Shown here: positions 33,139 through 42,842 of the stretch, in pieces
Layout of the letters: each line of letters begins with the position of its first letter
Numbering within the stretch: the stretch's first letter is position 1
Assembly (NCBI GenBank): GCA_963995505.1
Contig: OZ023180.1
Span: forward strand, 558,501 to 622,500
Source of the DNA: Hypericum androsaemum
Lineage: Eukaryota; Streptophyta; Magnoliopsida; Malpighiales; Hypericaceae
Direction: 5' to 3'
DNA: 64,000 nt
Position numbers and translations under genes: made by a program
The notes under the pieces: model-generated
What the model was told of the DNA's origin: nothing
The model's input: the letters and a program-made list of their open reading frames with translations, nothing else
Database searches by the model: none

Positions 33139-34531
33139 TGATCATCCATTATTCTTTCGATCTTGTTGTGTCATTGTTAATACAAAATACGAGATCAGGT
33201 TTACCACCTTGTTAGCGTGGTCTTGTTGCCTATTCAGCTCAATCTGGGTATGACAGCCTCCTATGAGACAATGACTTGGAGTAAATGCTCATTTTGAGTA
33301 TCATCAGATTCTATTTTATGGTGACTCTATTTTATGGTGATATTTACACCGGAGTGACTTTTACTCCCAGTGATAACTGGAACTGTGTAGATATGGTAGC
33401 TAATTGTAGAACCCGGTAGCTGGTGGGACACCAGAAAATTGCACCGTAAAGCCTAATTTTGTGTGCTAACACAATAGGAAAACCATTTAATTGCTTGCAA
33501 GTAGAAACAGATTTATCCAACTAGCTACCAAACTTATCTAAAGTGGAGGACCTTGGATTGGTCCACACCACTAATTAAAGTAGAACACCAACATTTGATG
33601 GTTGGAAAAAAGCTTCCTTCGGGCCTTGGGTAGGAGAAAATTCCCCAAATGATGAAAGGTGAAGCAACATCATATTCTCTACTATTAATGACCATATTGT
33701 TTCTTTTTCTCTAGTGTGGAAAACCCCAAGTCATCATTTCCCCCTTTTCTTTTTTTTAATCTTTGTTTCCAGAGTCGAACATTATTAGATCATATTTAGA
33801 GGATAATTTTTACAATAGTGTCTTTTACATTCATAAAACTTAAACATAAGAACTTCTTAAATAAAAATAAGTCTCTTACTACTTGATAAACTTCTATTAT
33901 TTCCTTCTTTTTTTTATTTTGTTAGCCAAACAAGAGAAAAGCCAGCTCCTCACAGTTCTCAAGTGCTTCAATCCACATCCCTCCCATTTCCACTGTCTGG
34001 TACATTTTTTGGAGGTGATCTTTCTTGTCCCCACCTCCAATTACTTGCCGAAAGGGCAATCAATAATACATTACATTCCCATTTTTTTCAATTTTTTGGT
34101 TGTGTAAGTGTTAAGACAATATTCGAATATTTGGACCATAAATTCCTCACTCATTAGGAAAAAATTTCACCGATCGAAATGGACATGTTTGTCATGACAT
34201 GATTTTTTGACTAATAGATTTACTGTGCTTATATTTTCGTACTCACCTTTGTTCAGTAGTGGAACGACATTAATGGTTGCTGTTCTCTTTAAAATTCAAG
34301 ATAGCCATGTAATTCTTTTAAAATTTTCAATTTGACATAAATAATTTTCAATTTGTACCACAAATTTGATCTTTTGCAATAATTTTTTTGTAATTGTATA
34401 AAAAAGGTATTTGCCCCCAAATCCTGGCCGTGAAGAGGGATGACTTTCCATTTGGATGACCCACCTCCTATCGTCACAGCCATCCTCTAAAAAAGGAGAC
34501 AAAGATCAACTTTCTGTTAATAATAAATACT
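33139..34531. other. Intergenic, nothing recognised
   Basis: AT-rich sequence without a supported gene. A TCTATTTTATGGTGA word is repeated in tandem at about 33311-33340. Confidence 0.4.
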
Positions 34532-34745
34532 TAGATCATCTGGTGAGAGCGTTGCTTAACTAGGTCTCGAGTTCCTTTTAAAAAAAATATGGCGAGAGCG
34601 TTGCTTAACCAGGTCTCGAGTTCGAATACTTGGTTACACAGCAGTGTTAAATACTTGTTAAAAAAGCTTTGTCACCTTTCAAAGGTCTTGTCTGACTCAA
34701 ATTTGGATTATTCGACCCACTAGACCGAATACCAGGTGGTATAAA
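34532..34745 (+). repeat. tRNA-type SINE with duplicated promoter end
   Basis: Reads CTGGTGAGAGCGTTGCTTAA with an A-box-like word, then GGTCTCGAGTTCGAATAC, a polymerase III B box (consensus GGTTCGANNCC). A 3' part with GCTTTGTCACCTTTCAAAGG leads to a terminal (ATAA)n tail. The first 40 bases are present twice (34541-34575 and 34592-34625), the first copy stopping right after GAGTTC. Related pieces are at 9908-10030 (reverse) and 40659-40844. Confidence 0.65.
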
Positions 34746-34864
34746 TAAATAAATAAATCAACTTGTGCTTGGAGTCTATTCCACATCTCACTCACCTGTA
34801 TAAGAGCACCAAACCACTATTAGAAGTTGCTTGTTAGTTGTTACTCACAAGAAACACACACACA

Positions 34865-35353
34865 ATGTATGGTGGCTCAAAGCCTAAGGTGACCAAACAC
34901 TTTGAGTCACTCCAAAGGAAAATGGCAAAAGGCCTCAGGGTCTTCCAACTAAGGGGCTGTTTTGATGGGTGCAGGGATCACACACAGACCTCATCCGGAT
35001 ACGGTTCGAGGATCTGGAACCTCAGCGACGGACCCGTCGAGTTGCAGATAAGAGTAGGATCAATCCTGAAAAGGGTCCATACCTTGAAGCCTGGATCATC
35101 CAAGAGGCTCAAATGCAAGACCATATACAAGGCTTACATGCCTGGATCATCCAAGGGCTTGTTGTATTGCTTTGATGAGGCTTGCCACCCTTACATTTGG
35201 GTCCATGACACTGGAGGTGACTTCAATAGGATGGTGAAGCAGCAGTACCTTAGTCTTGAGGATTTGAGGGATTATTCTGAGATTAGGATCTTCAGGGATC
35301 ATCAGAGGGGATGCATCTCTGTCAGGAAGAAGCCTAGGCCTGATTTCTGCTGA
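34865..35353 (+). CDS. Uncharacterised conserved plant protein, 162 residues
   Basis: Intronless, beginning at ATG 34865 (the frame is open upstream only through a TTG codon). The protein is basic: MYGGSKPKVTKHFESLQRKM, a middle segment SRIWNLSDGPVELQIRVGSI, then LKRVHTLKPGSSKRLKCKTI, PYIWVHDTGGDFNRMVKQQY and the end GCISVRKKPRPDFC. The even codon usage, the compact beta-rich middle and the Cys-terminated conserved tail make it a real gene. I believe I have seen similar proteins in other eudicots without any proven function, so I give none. No signal peptide, membrane segment or nucleotide-binding motif is seen. A deleted tandem copy lies downstream (36265-37253). Confidence 0.85.
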   Translation: MYGGSKPKVTKHFESLQRKMAKGLRVFQLRGCFDGCRDHTQTSSGYGSRIWNLSDGPVELQIRVGSILKRVHTLKPGSSKRLKCKTIYKAYMPGSSKGLLYCFDEACHPYIWVHDTGGDFNRMVKQQYLSLEDLRDYSEIRIFRDHQRGCISVRKKPRPDFC

Positions 35354-35435
35354 TCCTGTACTTGTACTTCTTCTCTCTTTACCTTGGCTTAATTTTGAGT
35401 TTGAGTTTAGTTTATCCCCAAGTAATGTTCTGTGT

Positions 35436-36165
35436 GGGCTAATGAAATTTAGGATTTGTTTTGTTGCTGTTCTTTGTTTAAGGTGTGTTTGTCTCAAAAT
35501 CAATTACTAAGGGTTGTTCTTTTTTATCAGAGATTTCGAATTTGAGCAATGATAATGCATCTATGTTCGAAAAAACTTTGTAGCTCTTTGCAAATCGACT
35601 TAAAATTTAAATTAATCGATCGAATAAATATAAATACTGACGAAAAATGCTATGTTCACGCTGGCTAGTTGAGATGATTATATCACCTAGAGTCCAGCGA
35701 TGGTGTCTGGTTGATTTTGTGTTGTGGATAGAATCATGAAGGAGAAGGGAAAATCGGAGAAAAAAGGATTCCTGAGATTAATAGTGTGAAGGAAGCAGAA
35801 CATGTGAGATGTTTCAGGGCTCACACCAAACAATAAAATGGCAGAGGAAAGTGGCAGTGGCACTTGTATTTTTGGCAGGCAACTTTTATTTTGTGAGTAT
35901 TTTTGGCATGCAACTTGAAGAAGAAAAAAAGGTAATCTTAATTTCCATTTTCCAATAATCAGTAACTCATTTTTTTAATAACCAATAACTCGATCTCCCT
36001 CGTGTGAGATTGGGATTTCTTCAAACACACGCCTCCCACGATTATGTTGGGGATCGTGTAGGGAGTAGCAAAATGAGCGACCCTTTAATCCTACCGCTTA
36101 ATCTTTTAGTCGTGATATAATGTATATGATAGTATCTTTTATTGTAATGGGTCTCTTAAGTTCAA
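35436..36165. repeat. Direct repeat copy 1 (3' flank of the 162-residue gene)
   Basis: Starts GGGCTAATGAAATTTAGG in the presumed 3' UTR and ends near TTTATTGTAATGGGTCTCTT. It matches 36285-37253 block by block: GTTGTGGATAGAATCATGAA, CAGAACATGTGAGATGTTTC, CACACGCCTCCCACGATTAT are nearly identical in both. Confidence 0.88.
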
Positions 36166-36264
36166 TCCAATATTTCAATTTCTATATTTAATGTAAGGCT
36201 ATTGGACTACTTACTTTTTAAAAAAGAAGAGAAATGGCACTTGAGATGGAACAAAGTTTCTCCT

Positions 36265-36300
36265 CAAAAACACACACAATGTATGGGCTAATGAAATTTA
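36265..36300 (+). pseudogene. Deleted tandem copy of the 162-residue protein gene
   Basis: The sequence CACACACAATGTATGG here repeats the start region of the intact gene (34855-34871), but directly after it the sequence jumps to GGCTAATGAAATTTAG, which in the intact copy is the 3' UTR at 35437. The whole coding region is thus missing between a retained start and a retained 3' end. The break lies at a short similarity (TGTATGGG against TGTGTGGG). Confidence 0.65.
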
Positions 36301-37253
36301 GGATTTGTTTTGTTGTTATTCGTGTTCTTTGTTTAAGGTATGTTTGTCTCAAGAGTTGATTGTACTTCACGAGGCAATGAGTTTGCAAATTAGAACACAT
36401 TGTTTTGAGTTTGAGCAGAGTCAAAATTAATTAGTGAAGGTTTATTTTTTCCTAACATAGATGCTTTAAAGTTTAAATTAATCGGTCGAATAAATAGAAA
36501 TACCACGGAAAAAGCTTTTTTCACTCTGGCTAGTTGAGATGATTATATCACCTAGAATTCAGCAATGGTGTCTGATTGATTTTGTGTTGTGGATGGAACC
36601 ATGAAAGAGAAGGGAAATGGGAGGGAAAGGGATTCCTGAGTTTTTTTTTGGTGCAGTAAATTGTTTCTAAAATTTTGGATCTTGGACGGTTGTTGGGATT
36701 CGATCCTTCCATCTCATGTTCAAGAACTGACATCGTATTCATCAGACCATTATTGCGGAGACCATTATTGCGGTGATAGGGATTCCTGAGCTTAGTAGTG
36801 GGAAGATAAGCAGAACATGTGAGGTGTTTCAGGGCTCACACCAAACAATAAAATGGCAGAGGAAAGTGGCAGTGGCACTTGTATTTTGGCAGGCAACTTG
36901 AAGAAGAAAATGGTAATCTTAATTTTCCAATTCCAACAATCAATAACTCCATTTTTTGGGGAAGGAATTCCAATAACCAGTAACTCGATCTCCATCCTGT
37001 GAGATTGGAATTACTTCAAACACACGCCTCCCACGATTATGTTGAAGATCGTGTAGGCAATTTGGGCAGAAAGAGAATTGATTTAAGATGGAGGTTATAT
37101 CCGCTCTTGTAGTCCAAAACGAGTATTAATTTGAGATGGAGGTTATATCCGCTCTTGTAATACAAAACGAATAACTGCTCAATCCTATAATTTAATCTTT
37201 TAGTCGCGATATATATAACGATATTTTTTATTGTAATCGGTCTCTTAAGATAG
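36285..37253. repeat. Direct repeat copy 2, with a SINE and a short insertion
   Basis: Second copy of 35436-36165, longer because of a SINE at 36641-36777 and about 120 extra bases at 37060-37180. The latter contains two copies of GATGGAGGTTATATCCGCTC in tandem. Confidence 0.85.
36641..36777 (-). mobile_element. tRNA-type SINE, family S1, copy 1
   Basis: A 137 bp insertion flanked by exact 13 bp duplications AGGGATTCCTGAG (36628-36640 and 36778-36790); the empty site is present in copy 1 of the local duplication (about 35767-35779). On the minus strand: AATGGTCTGATGAATACG, then GGATCGAATCCC (B box of a polymerase III promoter), then a body ending in an A run. The 5' end has a small tandem duplication of ACCATTATTGCGG. 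A second copy is at 61679-61797. Confidence 0.88.
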
Positions 37254-37541
37254 AGCAAAGTAGAAAAGTCATTCAATTTGAACCAATCTCAATCAATGGA
37301 ATACAAATAATAAGTAAATAATATGCACTAGATGAGATATGAAAAAAGATAAAATCTTCATGTTTGTGATTCTCAAAATCTACAGTATCAAACTAAATCC
37401 CAAAAGAGACGTACGTGGTTGTCTTAAAATGGAAATAAATATTTTTCTTACAGATTCGTTCCACAGCGACCGTTATAACTTGGGACCCACCAAACCAACT
37501 TCCCTCCCCAAACAACTAGGAAGCAAGCAACCATGTCCATG

Positions 37542-37549
37542 AGCTTCGG
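37542..37549. repeat. Left 8 bp target-site duplication of hAT MITE 2
   Basis: AGCTTCGG; the right copy at 38197-38204 is AGCCTCGG (one mismatch). Confidence 0.72.
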
Positions 37550-38196
37550 CAGGGGAGAGCAAACAGATTATCTGTATCTGAATTATCCAAAATTTTAACT
37601 ATCCGAAATATCCGAATAAATATTTTTAGTATCCGAGTCCGAGTCCGAACTTTCCACTATCCGATATCCGATATCCGAATTTTTTTCGGATACGGATACA
37701 GATAATCCGAACTATCCATTTTTCTAAGTCTTCAAAAATAAAAATGGTATCATGATATAAAAAATGAATCTGTAGCCTATATTTACAAAAGTAGATTTGC
37801 TATTGTATAGCTCTCCACCAATTTTTTCTATTATCTCCATAAAAACTAAAGAAAAATCTAAACCTGGTTCATCGTAGTTCAAGGAATCAAGGGAACTTTT
37901 ATTTGGGGAAATTGAAATTAACGGGTAGTGGTAGCGTGATAGTTTTTTGAGTAGTAATTTTTAATGGACTTAATTTTGTGGACTACTGCAAGGTATGACT
38001 ACTTGTAATTTTTATTTTATTTAATAAACCTATTTTTAATTAGATATTTCGGATATCCGAAATATCAATCTTATTATCCGTATCCGTATCCGAGTTCGAA
38101 ATATTTATTTCGGATAATCCGTATCCGAGTCCGAATCCAAAAAAATTACAGATATCGGATACGGATAACGGATATCGGATTTTTTGTTCACCCTTA
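37550..38196. mobile_element. hAT-type MITE 2 packed with CGGATA motifs
   Basis: 647 bp. Left end CAGGGGAGAGCAAACAGATT, right end reverse complemented TAAGGGTGAACAAAAAATCC. An 8 bp duplication with one mismatch fits the hAT superfamily. Both ends are crowded with TATCCGA/TCGGATA units, some overlapping (about 37600-37720 and 38045-38180), which form a clustered inverted structure. The middle (37730-38040) is unrelated AT-rich sequence. No coding capacity. Confidence 0.8.
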
Positions 38197-38204
38197 AGCC
38201 TCGG

Positions 38205-40641
38205 TAAACAAAGTTGCAACCTTTAGCCACTTGGTTGGGATTTGGGGATAAAGATCAAATCTTTCTTCCATTCCATCCCCAATGGGTGGCGGGACCCGGC
38301 CCTGGTGGGCCCTCCTCCTCCGGCCGTGGACGAGACAACTTGGTTCTAGTCAGCAAGACTATGGATTTGAAGTTTGACCGGCTTGGTGGAGTTCTTCTTT
38401 GCTGTGCGTATTTTGGTCATGTTGTTGATTGTTGGGGAAGTTGTGTTGTTGCAGGCCGTGGAATTCGCTCCCGGATTCATCGCGGATTGAGGAATTCCGT
38501 ACTGTCAATGCAGAATCTGTCCTCTGTATAATTGGTCGGATGTGTTATCTAAGTTCGATTTTTTCAGTGATGTCTCATCTTATGGATTTTCTACGGTTCA
38601 AAGCATAGGAAGATGCTTGATCTTGTTTGTTGATGTAGACCAGACCTGACTTGCCAACCAAATAAACACCAGAATTATTTTTTCCTTCACAATATAACTC
38701 GAGCCGATGCATGGAGAGCTAGCTCGTCATATGTCATCAGTGGGCCCAAACCTGTTATCAGAAGTAGCCATATCTTCAAATAAGCAGCAGGTTTATGCTA
38801 TTTTTCATTGTACCTTCTCGCTTTTCTGCTTCCACTTCTTTTACCTTCAAAATATAAAATTCCTTTGTTCTGAAGTTCATGTGAGACTACAATCTAACAA
38901 GTGCCCTGTTTGCTGTCAAACCAATCGAGAAACTCAGGCCAATGGGAGATGAACTTCAGCTGGCTTACAGGTGAATTATGCTTCTTGTCAGTGTGGTTTG
39001 ATGGTACAGTACAGGTTATACCTTCTTTCTGTTCCTATGACATACAACAATTGTTTTGTCCGTTTAATGTTGTATCTCAAACTCACTCTCTTGTACAAAG
39101 AATTTGCATAGTAAACCTTCAAGGGAAAAGAACTATTAACTCAGTATGAAGTTATGCTCATTACTTGAAAGCACAAGGTGAAGGCCTGGCCTGGTGTCCA
39201 ACCCTGAGAACATATGGTGGCTTAAGCTTGTTTCTTTCGAGCCCTTTCCCGCCATTTTTGAACTCGTGATTTATCTAATGATGTTGAGCCAGTGTGGATG
39301 CATATTCAAAGTGCAAGTAAGAGATCTTCTTGCACAATCTGGATCACATGAATCACCTCTAGTAGGAGAGGTGATGTTTCTTTTCTTTTCTTTTGGGGTA
39401 ACTACCAAAAGGGATCCATGAGGGAATATTTTCCATGGAAGTTAGCCATAAAAGGGTTAAGGGTTAGAATTATTAAAGCTTCTTTTTACCTTTAGTAGCA
39501 AAAGTTATGCTTAATCATTCTCGCCACTGCATTTACTTGTGTGTGAAGCATGTAGTGTCTCCCCTTTTATTTGATATGCATCAAGTTTGATCAAGGTTTT
39601 TCACTTCATATATATATATATATATTTTGTTGGAGAGAATCCCACGTCGAAAGTAGCAAGTGGGTTGGGCCTGTTTATTAGTGTGGATGATCCACCTACT
39701 CAGTACCTTAAGGTTTTGGGTAGGATATGAAAATTCATATATATTTCACTCTTCTCGTGTCCACTTGCTTAAAATGGTTTATCCATAAGCTTGAGATTAA
39801 CCCGGTGCCTAATCAGTGCGCTGTCCGATGAGCTTTGTTGGTGGGGTTAACTTGACGTCTTTCTTTTGGTTGCAAGGCTTCTTTTAGACCAAAGTGAGAG
39901 TTTTTTGGTCAATGGGAGAAAGGTAAATGTATCCACCTTTGTTTCACTTCAGCTGAGCAGGGCTCTCTTGCTTTTTTCCCTGTCGTCGTTTATTTAGCCG
40001 CCCATATTAAAGATGTGTCCATGAGTAAAGAAGCATTATACTACCGTCTGGTCCACGTCGAAGCTAATCTTGATCGATCAACACTGTCTGCTTCATTAAG
40101 TCAGCAAAAATTCCATTTGCTGAAGCTAAGTTGCTCTTCCAGGATCTTTGCATATGCATTGTTCTTGTTCAGATCCTTCACTTGGATCAGGAATCCGCGT
40201 GGACTTTACTTGGGGAATAAGGAGCTGATTTGACAGAATTCTCCCTGAATCACACCTAACATAAGTGAATAAAACCCAAGTATGCACAAGTGGCAAATGT
40301 GGAAAAGGTCTCTATGACAGGCCTCAATTGGAAGAACCCACAAAGTTAAAGGCAAAGTAACTACAGCGAATGCCTTCGAGACATGCCAATTTCATCACTT
40401 CAAATTTGGACACTTATTTGGACCAATTAATCCAGATTTTAGTTATGCGGTATCACAAATAGCGAAAAAAAACATCTTTATCAAGTTTTGGGATATGAAG
40501 GTTATTGGATTTCAAGTACTACACCAATGGACTATCAATACTTGTCTAGAGTACTCTGCAAGTGTACCTCAATTATTGTTTCCTATCTAAATTTAATACT
40601 AGAAGTGGAAACAGGAAGAAATACATAGGGACCATGTGGTT
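38205..40641. other. Region with no firm gene; scattered short frames and an LTR-like scrap
   Basis: 38260-38530 is GC-richer and has open frames in plus orientation but nothing I recognise. A (TA)n run lies at 39610-39626. Just after it, TGTTGGAGAGAATCCCACGT begins a segment reaching about 39850 with CTACTCAGTACCTTAAGGTT, a wording common in plant Copia/TRIM LTRs; I cannot find its far end or a duplication. Confidence 0.35.
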
Positions 40642-40658
40642 AATTTACCTTGATTCAA

Positions 40659-40844
40659 GACCAATAAGATATTAGATTAACTGGTGAGAGTATTGTTCTA
40701 ACTTAACAAAGAGGTCTCAAATTCGAGTACTTGGTGTTAAATACTTATTGGAATAGGTTTGTCACCTATAAAAAATCTCACCGATCTCGAACCTAGATTA
40801 ATCAGCATAGTGGTGTTCGGATATGAGGTGTTGTGAACAAAATA
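40659..40844 (+). mobile_element. SINE, second family, with long target-site duplication
   Basis: 186 bp flanked by 17 bp near-identical repeats, AATTTACCTTGATTCAA (40642-40658) and AATTTACCTTGATCCAA (40845-40861). Inside, AACTGGTGAGAGTATTGTTC and a degenerate B box AAATTCGAGTAC resemble the SINE at 34532-34745. The 3' end is A-rich. Confidence 0.78.
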
Positions 40845-41249
40845 AATTTACCTTGATCCAAAATTGGAATGGCCTCTACTCTCTCCACACGTTATTCTTC
40901 CGATTGCATTTTTTTTCTCTCCATTCATCGGTCGCTATCTAGAGGCCATGTGGGATGATCATGTGATGAGCTCTGTTCATAAATGGCAATTGGCTTTTAC
41001 CCAGTTGGCCCAGGTTCTAACATCAAGTACTACGCAGACAAAAGGGTGTAGAAACAAGTCCTCAAATAGCTACTCCAACTCCACCCCTCCATGTGTTGCA
41101 TTGTCTGATTTTCAATCTTGTGATGTAAGATTCCGATTTCGATTCCAAAGAGATACAATATTTACGAGAAAGACCGATGGATCTTGCATAAACGAATTTG
41201 ACTTTACTTCTCAAATGTGTTAACGTTTTGGTTTGAATATTAAAAAAAA

Positions 41250-42834
41250 GGGTAAATTACTCTCACGTTCTTGACCTTTGATCACCCTCCCCCTAGGGTC
41301 CCTGACTTTTGAAAAATGATTGTCCCGTCCCTAAGTTTTGATGATAATAGACTCTCGGGTCCCTAGCTGACGTCATCGGCTCTTTTTTTCATTTTTGGTC
41401 ATGGAAATGACCAAAATACCCTTAAACAAAAAATAATTTTTTTTACCTTCTTCAACCTTTGACTAAAAATAACTAACAACCAAAAATAACATTTGACTAA
41501 GATCAAATTAACAAAAATTAAAAATACAATCAAGAATATCAAAAATAACAACACTCGATCCTTAGACTAAAAAAACTCCCGAGCGGCCCAACCAGTTCTC
41601 AAAAACCATGGCGTAGCCCTTCTTACTGCTTCTTGCATTTGCTGTTCTTTTAGGTGTGTTTTTGTTTACATGGTGCTCTCTGGATTTTTGGATTGTTTGA
41701 ATGTATGGTGTTGCGTTGTACTGTGGTCTGCTCTTTATGCAACCCAGTGACATTTTCCTTGTAATTACTCAGGAGGTATAATAAAATTCATTTACCTTTA
41801 TAAAAAAACCAGTTCTTAGAAACCAGAAGCGGTAATCACCAGTCGGTGAGGCCAACTTGATCTTCGAAGAGGAAGAAGGAAGGAGTGGTGAAGGTGGATA
41901 AGAAGAGAAGGAGCAACACCACTCGACAATGACGCTACCTCAATCAAGCAAATCGAGGCCAAGGATCTCCGCCCTCCCTTCCGATCTCTGCCAAACCCTA
42001 GCCCGCCTCTCCAACTCGTTCTCCTCGCTAATCCCCTGAAGCTCTGGCTATGGAAGCATAGCTACCGCCTCACCGTATTAATTATTGTCGGTGACTAACA
42101 AAGCCCAGAAGTTCGTCCTCTGTTGAAGCTTCGAGGACGACATCGCCGTCGCCATAGCCCAGAAGGTCTCTCCTCCGGGAGGAGGCTCATCGACCGCCAA
42201 CGGCCTTCTGTCTGATGGCTCCCCCCACCTTGCATGCCGCCTGCTCGTCCCAGATCTGATCCACTACGACACTAGAGAGCTCGAAGAGAGGAAGATCCAG
42301 ACTCGGGAGAGAGAAACTTTTGACCGCCGCCAACCCATGAACCATCCAGCCCGACCGCCGCCCATCCTTGATGGTTTCCGGATTTTTTATGTTCTTAGTT
42401 GGTGTTCATGGGTTTGGTCGTTTCCAGAAGATGGGCCCCAGAGACAGTCCTGCCGTTCGACTCGACATTTTGACTGGCAAAGATAATGAATTGTACCTGG
42501 TGGTCTTGTCGCTGGGTTTGTAATCGTTGGATTTCTGGATTTGTTATTTAGTTTGATGTTCTTGGTTGTATTTTTTATTTTGGTTAGTTTGATCTTATTT
42601 TTAGGTTAGTTTTTTACTTGTTGGTATTTTTGTCAAAGTTGAAGAAGGTAAATTTTTTAAAAGAGTATTTTGGTCATTTCTATGACCAAAAATGAAAAAA
42701 AAGTCGATAACGTCAGCCAGGGACCGGAGAGTCTATTATCATCAAAACTTAGGGACGGGATAATCATTTTCCAAAAATTAGGGACTCTAGGGGGAGGGTG
42801 ACCAAAGGTCAGAGACGTGAGAGTAATTTGCCCC
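41250..42834. mobile_element. Family B MULE with a nested LINE tail and a captured GC-rich piece
   Basis: Left end GGGTAAATTACTCTCACG, right end reverse complemented GGGGCAAATTACTCTCACG. The arms pair for about 190 bp, including GATCACCCTCCCCCTAGGGT at the left and its complement near 42795, and a GGTCATGGAAATGACCAAAA block at about 41398 matched near 42675. Both flanks are runs of eight A (41242-41249, 42835-42842), so the duplication is A-rich and its exact length (8-9) is unclear. Interior: a 199 bp LINE tail insertion and a GC-rich 41830-42400 stretch of gene-like DNA that I cannot assign, with stops in all useful frames. Confidence 0.84.
41609..41807 (+). mobile_element. 5'-truncated LINE 3' end nested in the MULE
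   Basis: A 199 bp insertion flanked by 18 bp imperfect duplications ACCAGTTCTCAAAAACCA (41591-41608) and ACCAGTTCTTAGAAACCA (41808-41825). Its 3' end reads ATAATAAAATTCATTTACC followed by a short A-rich tail, typical of plant non-LTR retroelements. The upstream part is T-rich, as in LINE 3' UTRs. It is younger than the MULE that it interrupts. Confidence 0.82.
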
Positions 42835-42842
42835 AAAAAAAA

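Noticed and set aside
38214..38531. GC-richer open frame, possible first exon of a gene
   Set aside because: No recognisable domain, no convincing splice partners downstream, and codons do not look constrained. I cannot support it.
40864..41223. 119-residue open frame after the SINE
   Set aside because: Starts with a plausible ATG but the sequence (low complexity, Ser/Asn/Phe-rich) matches nothing I know, and it lies between mobile elements.
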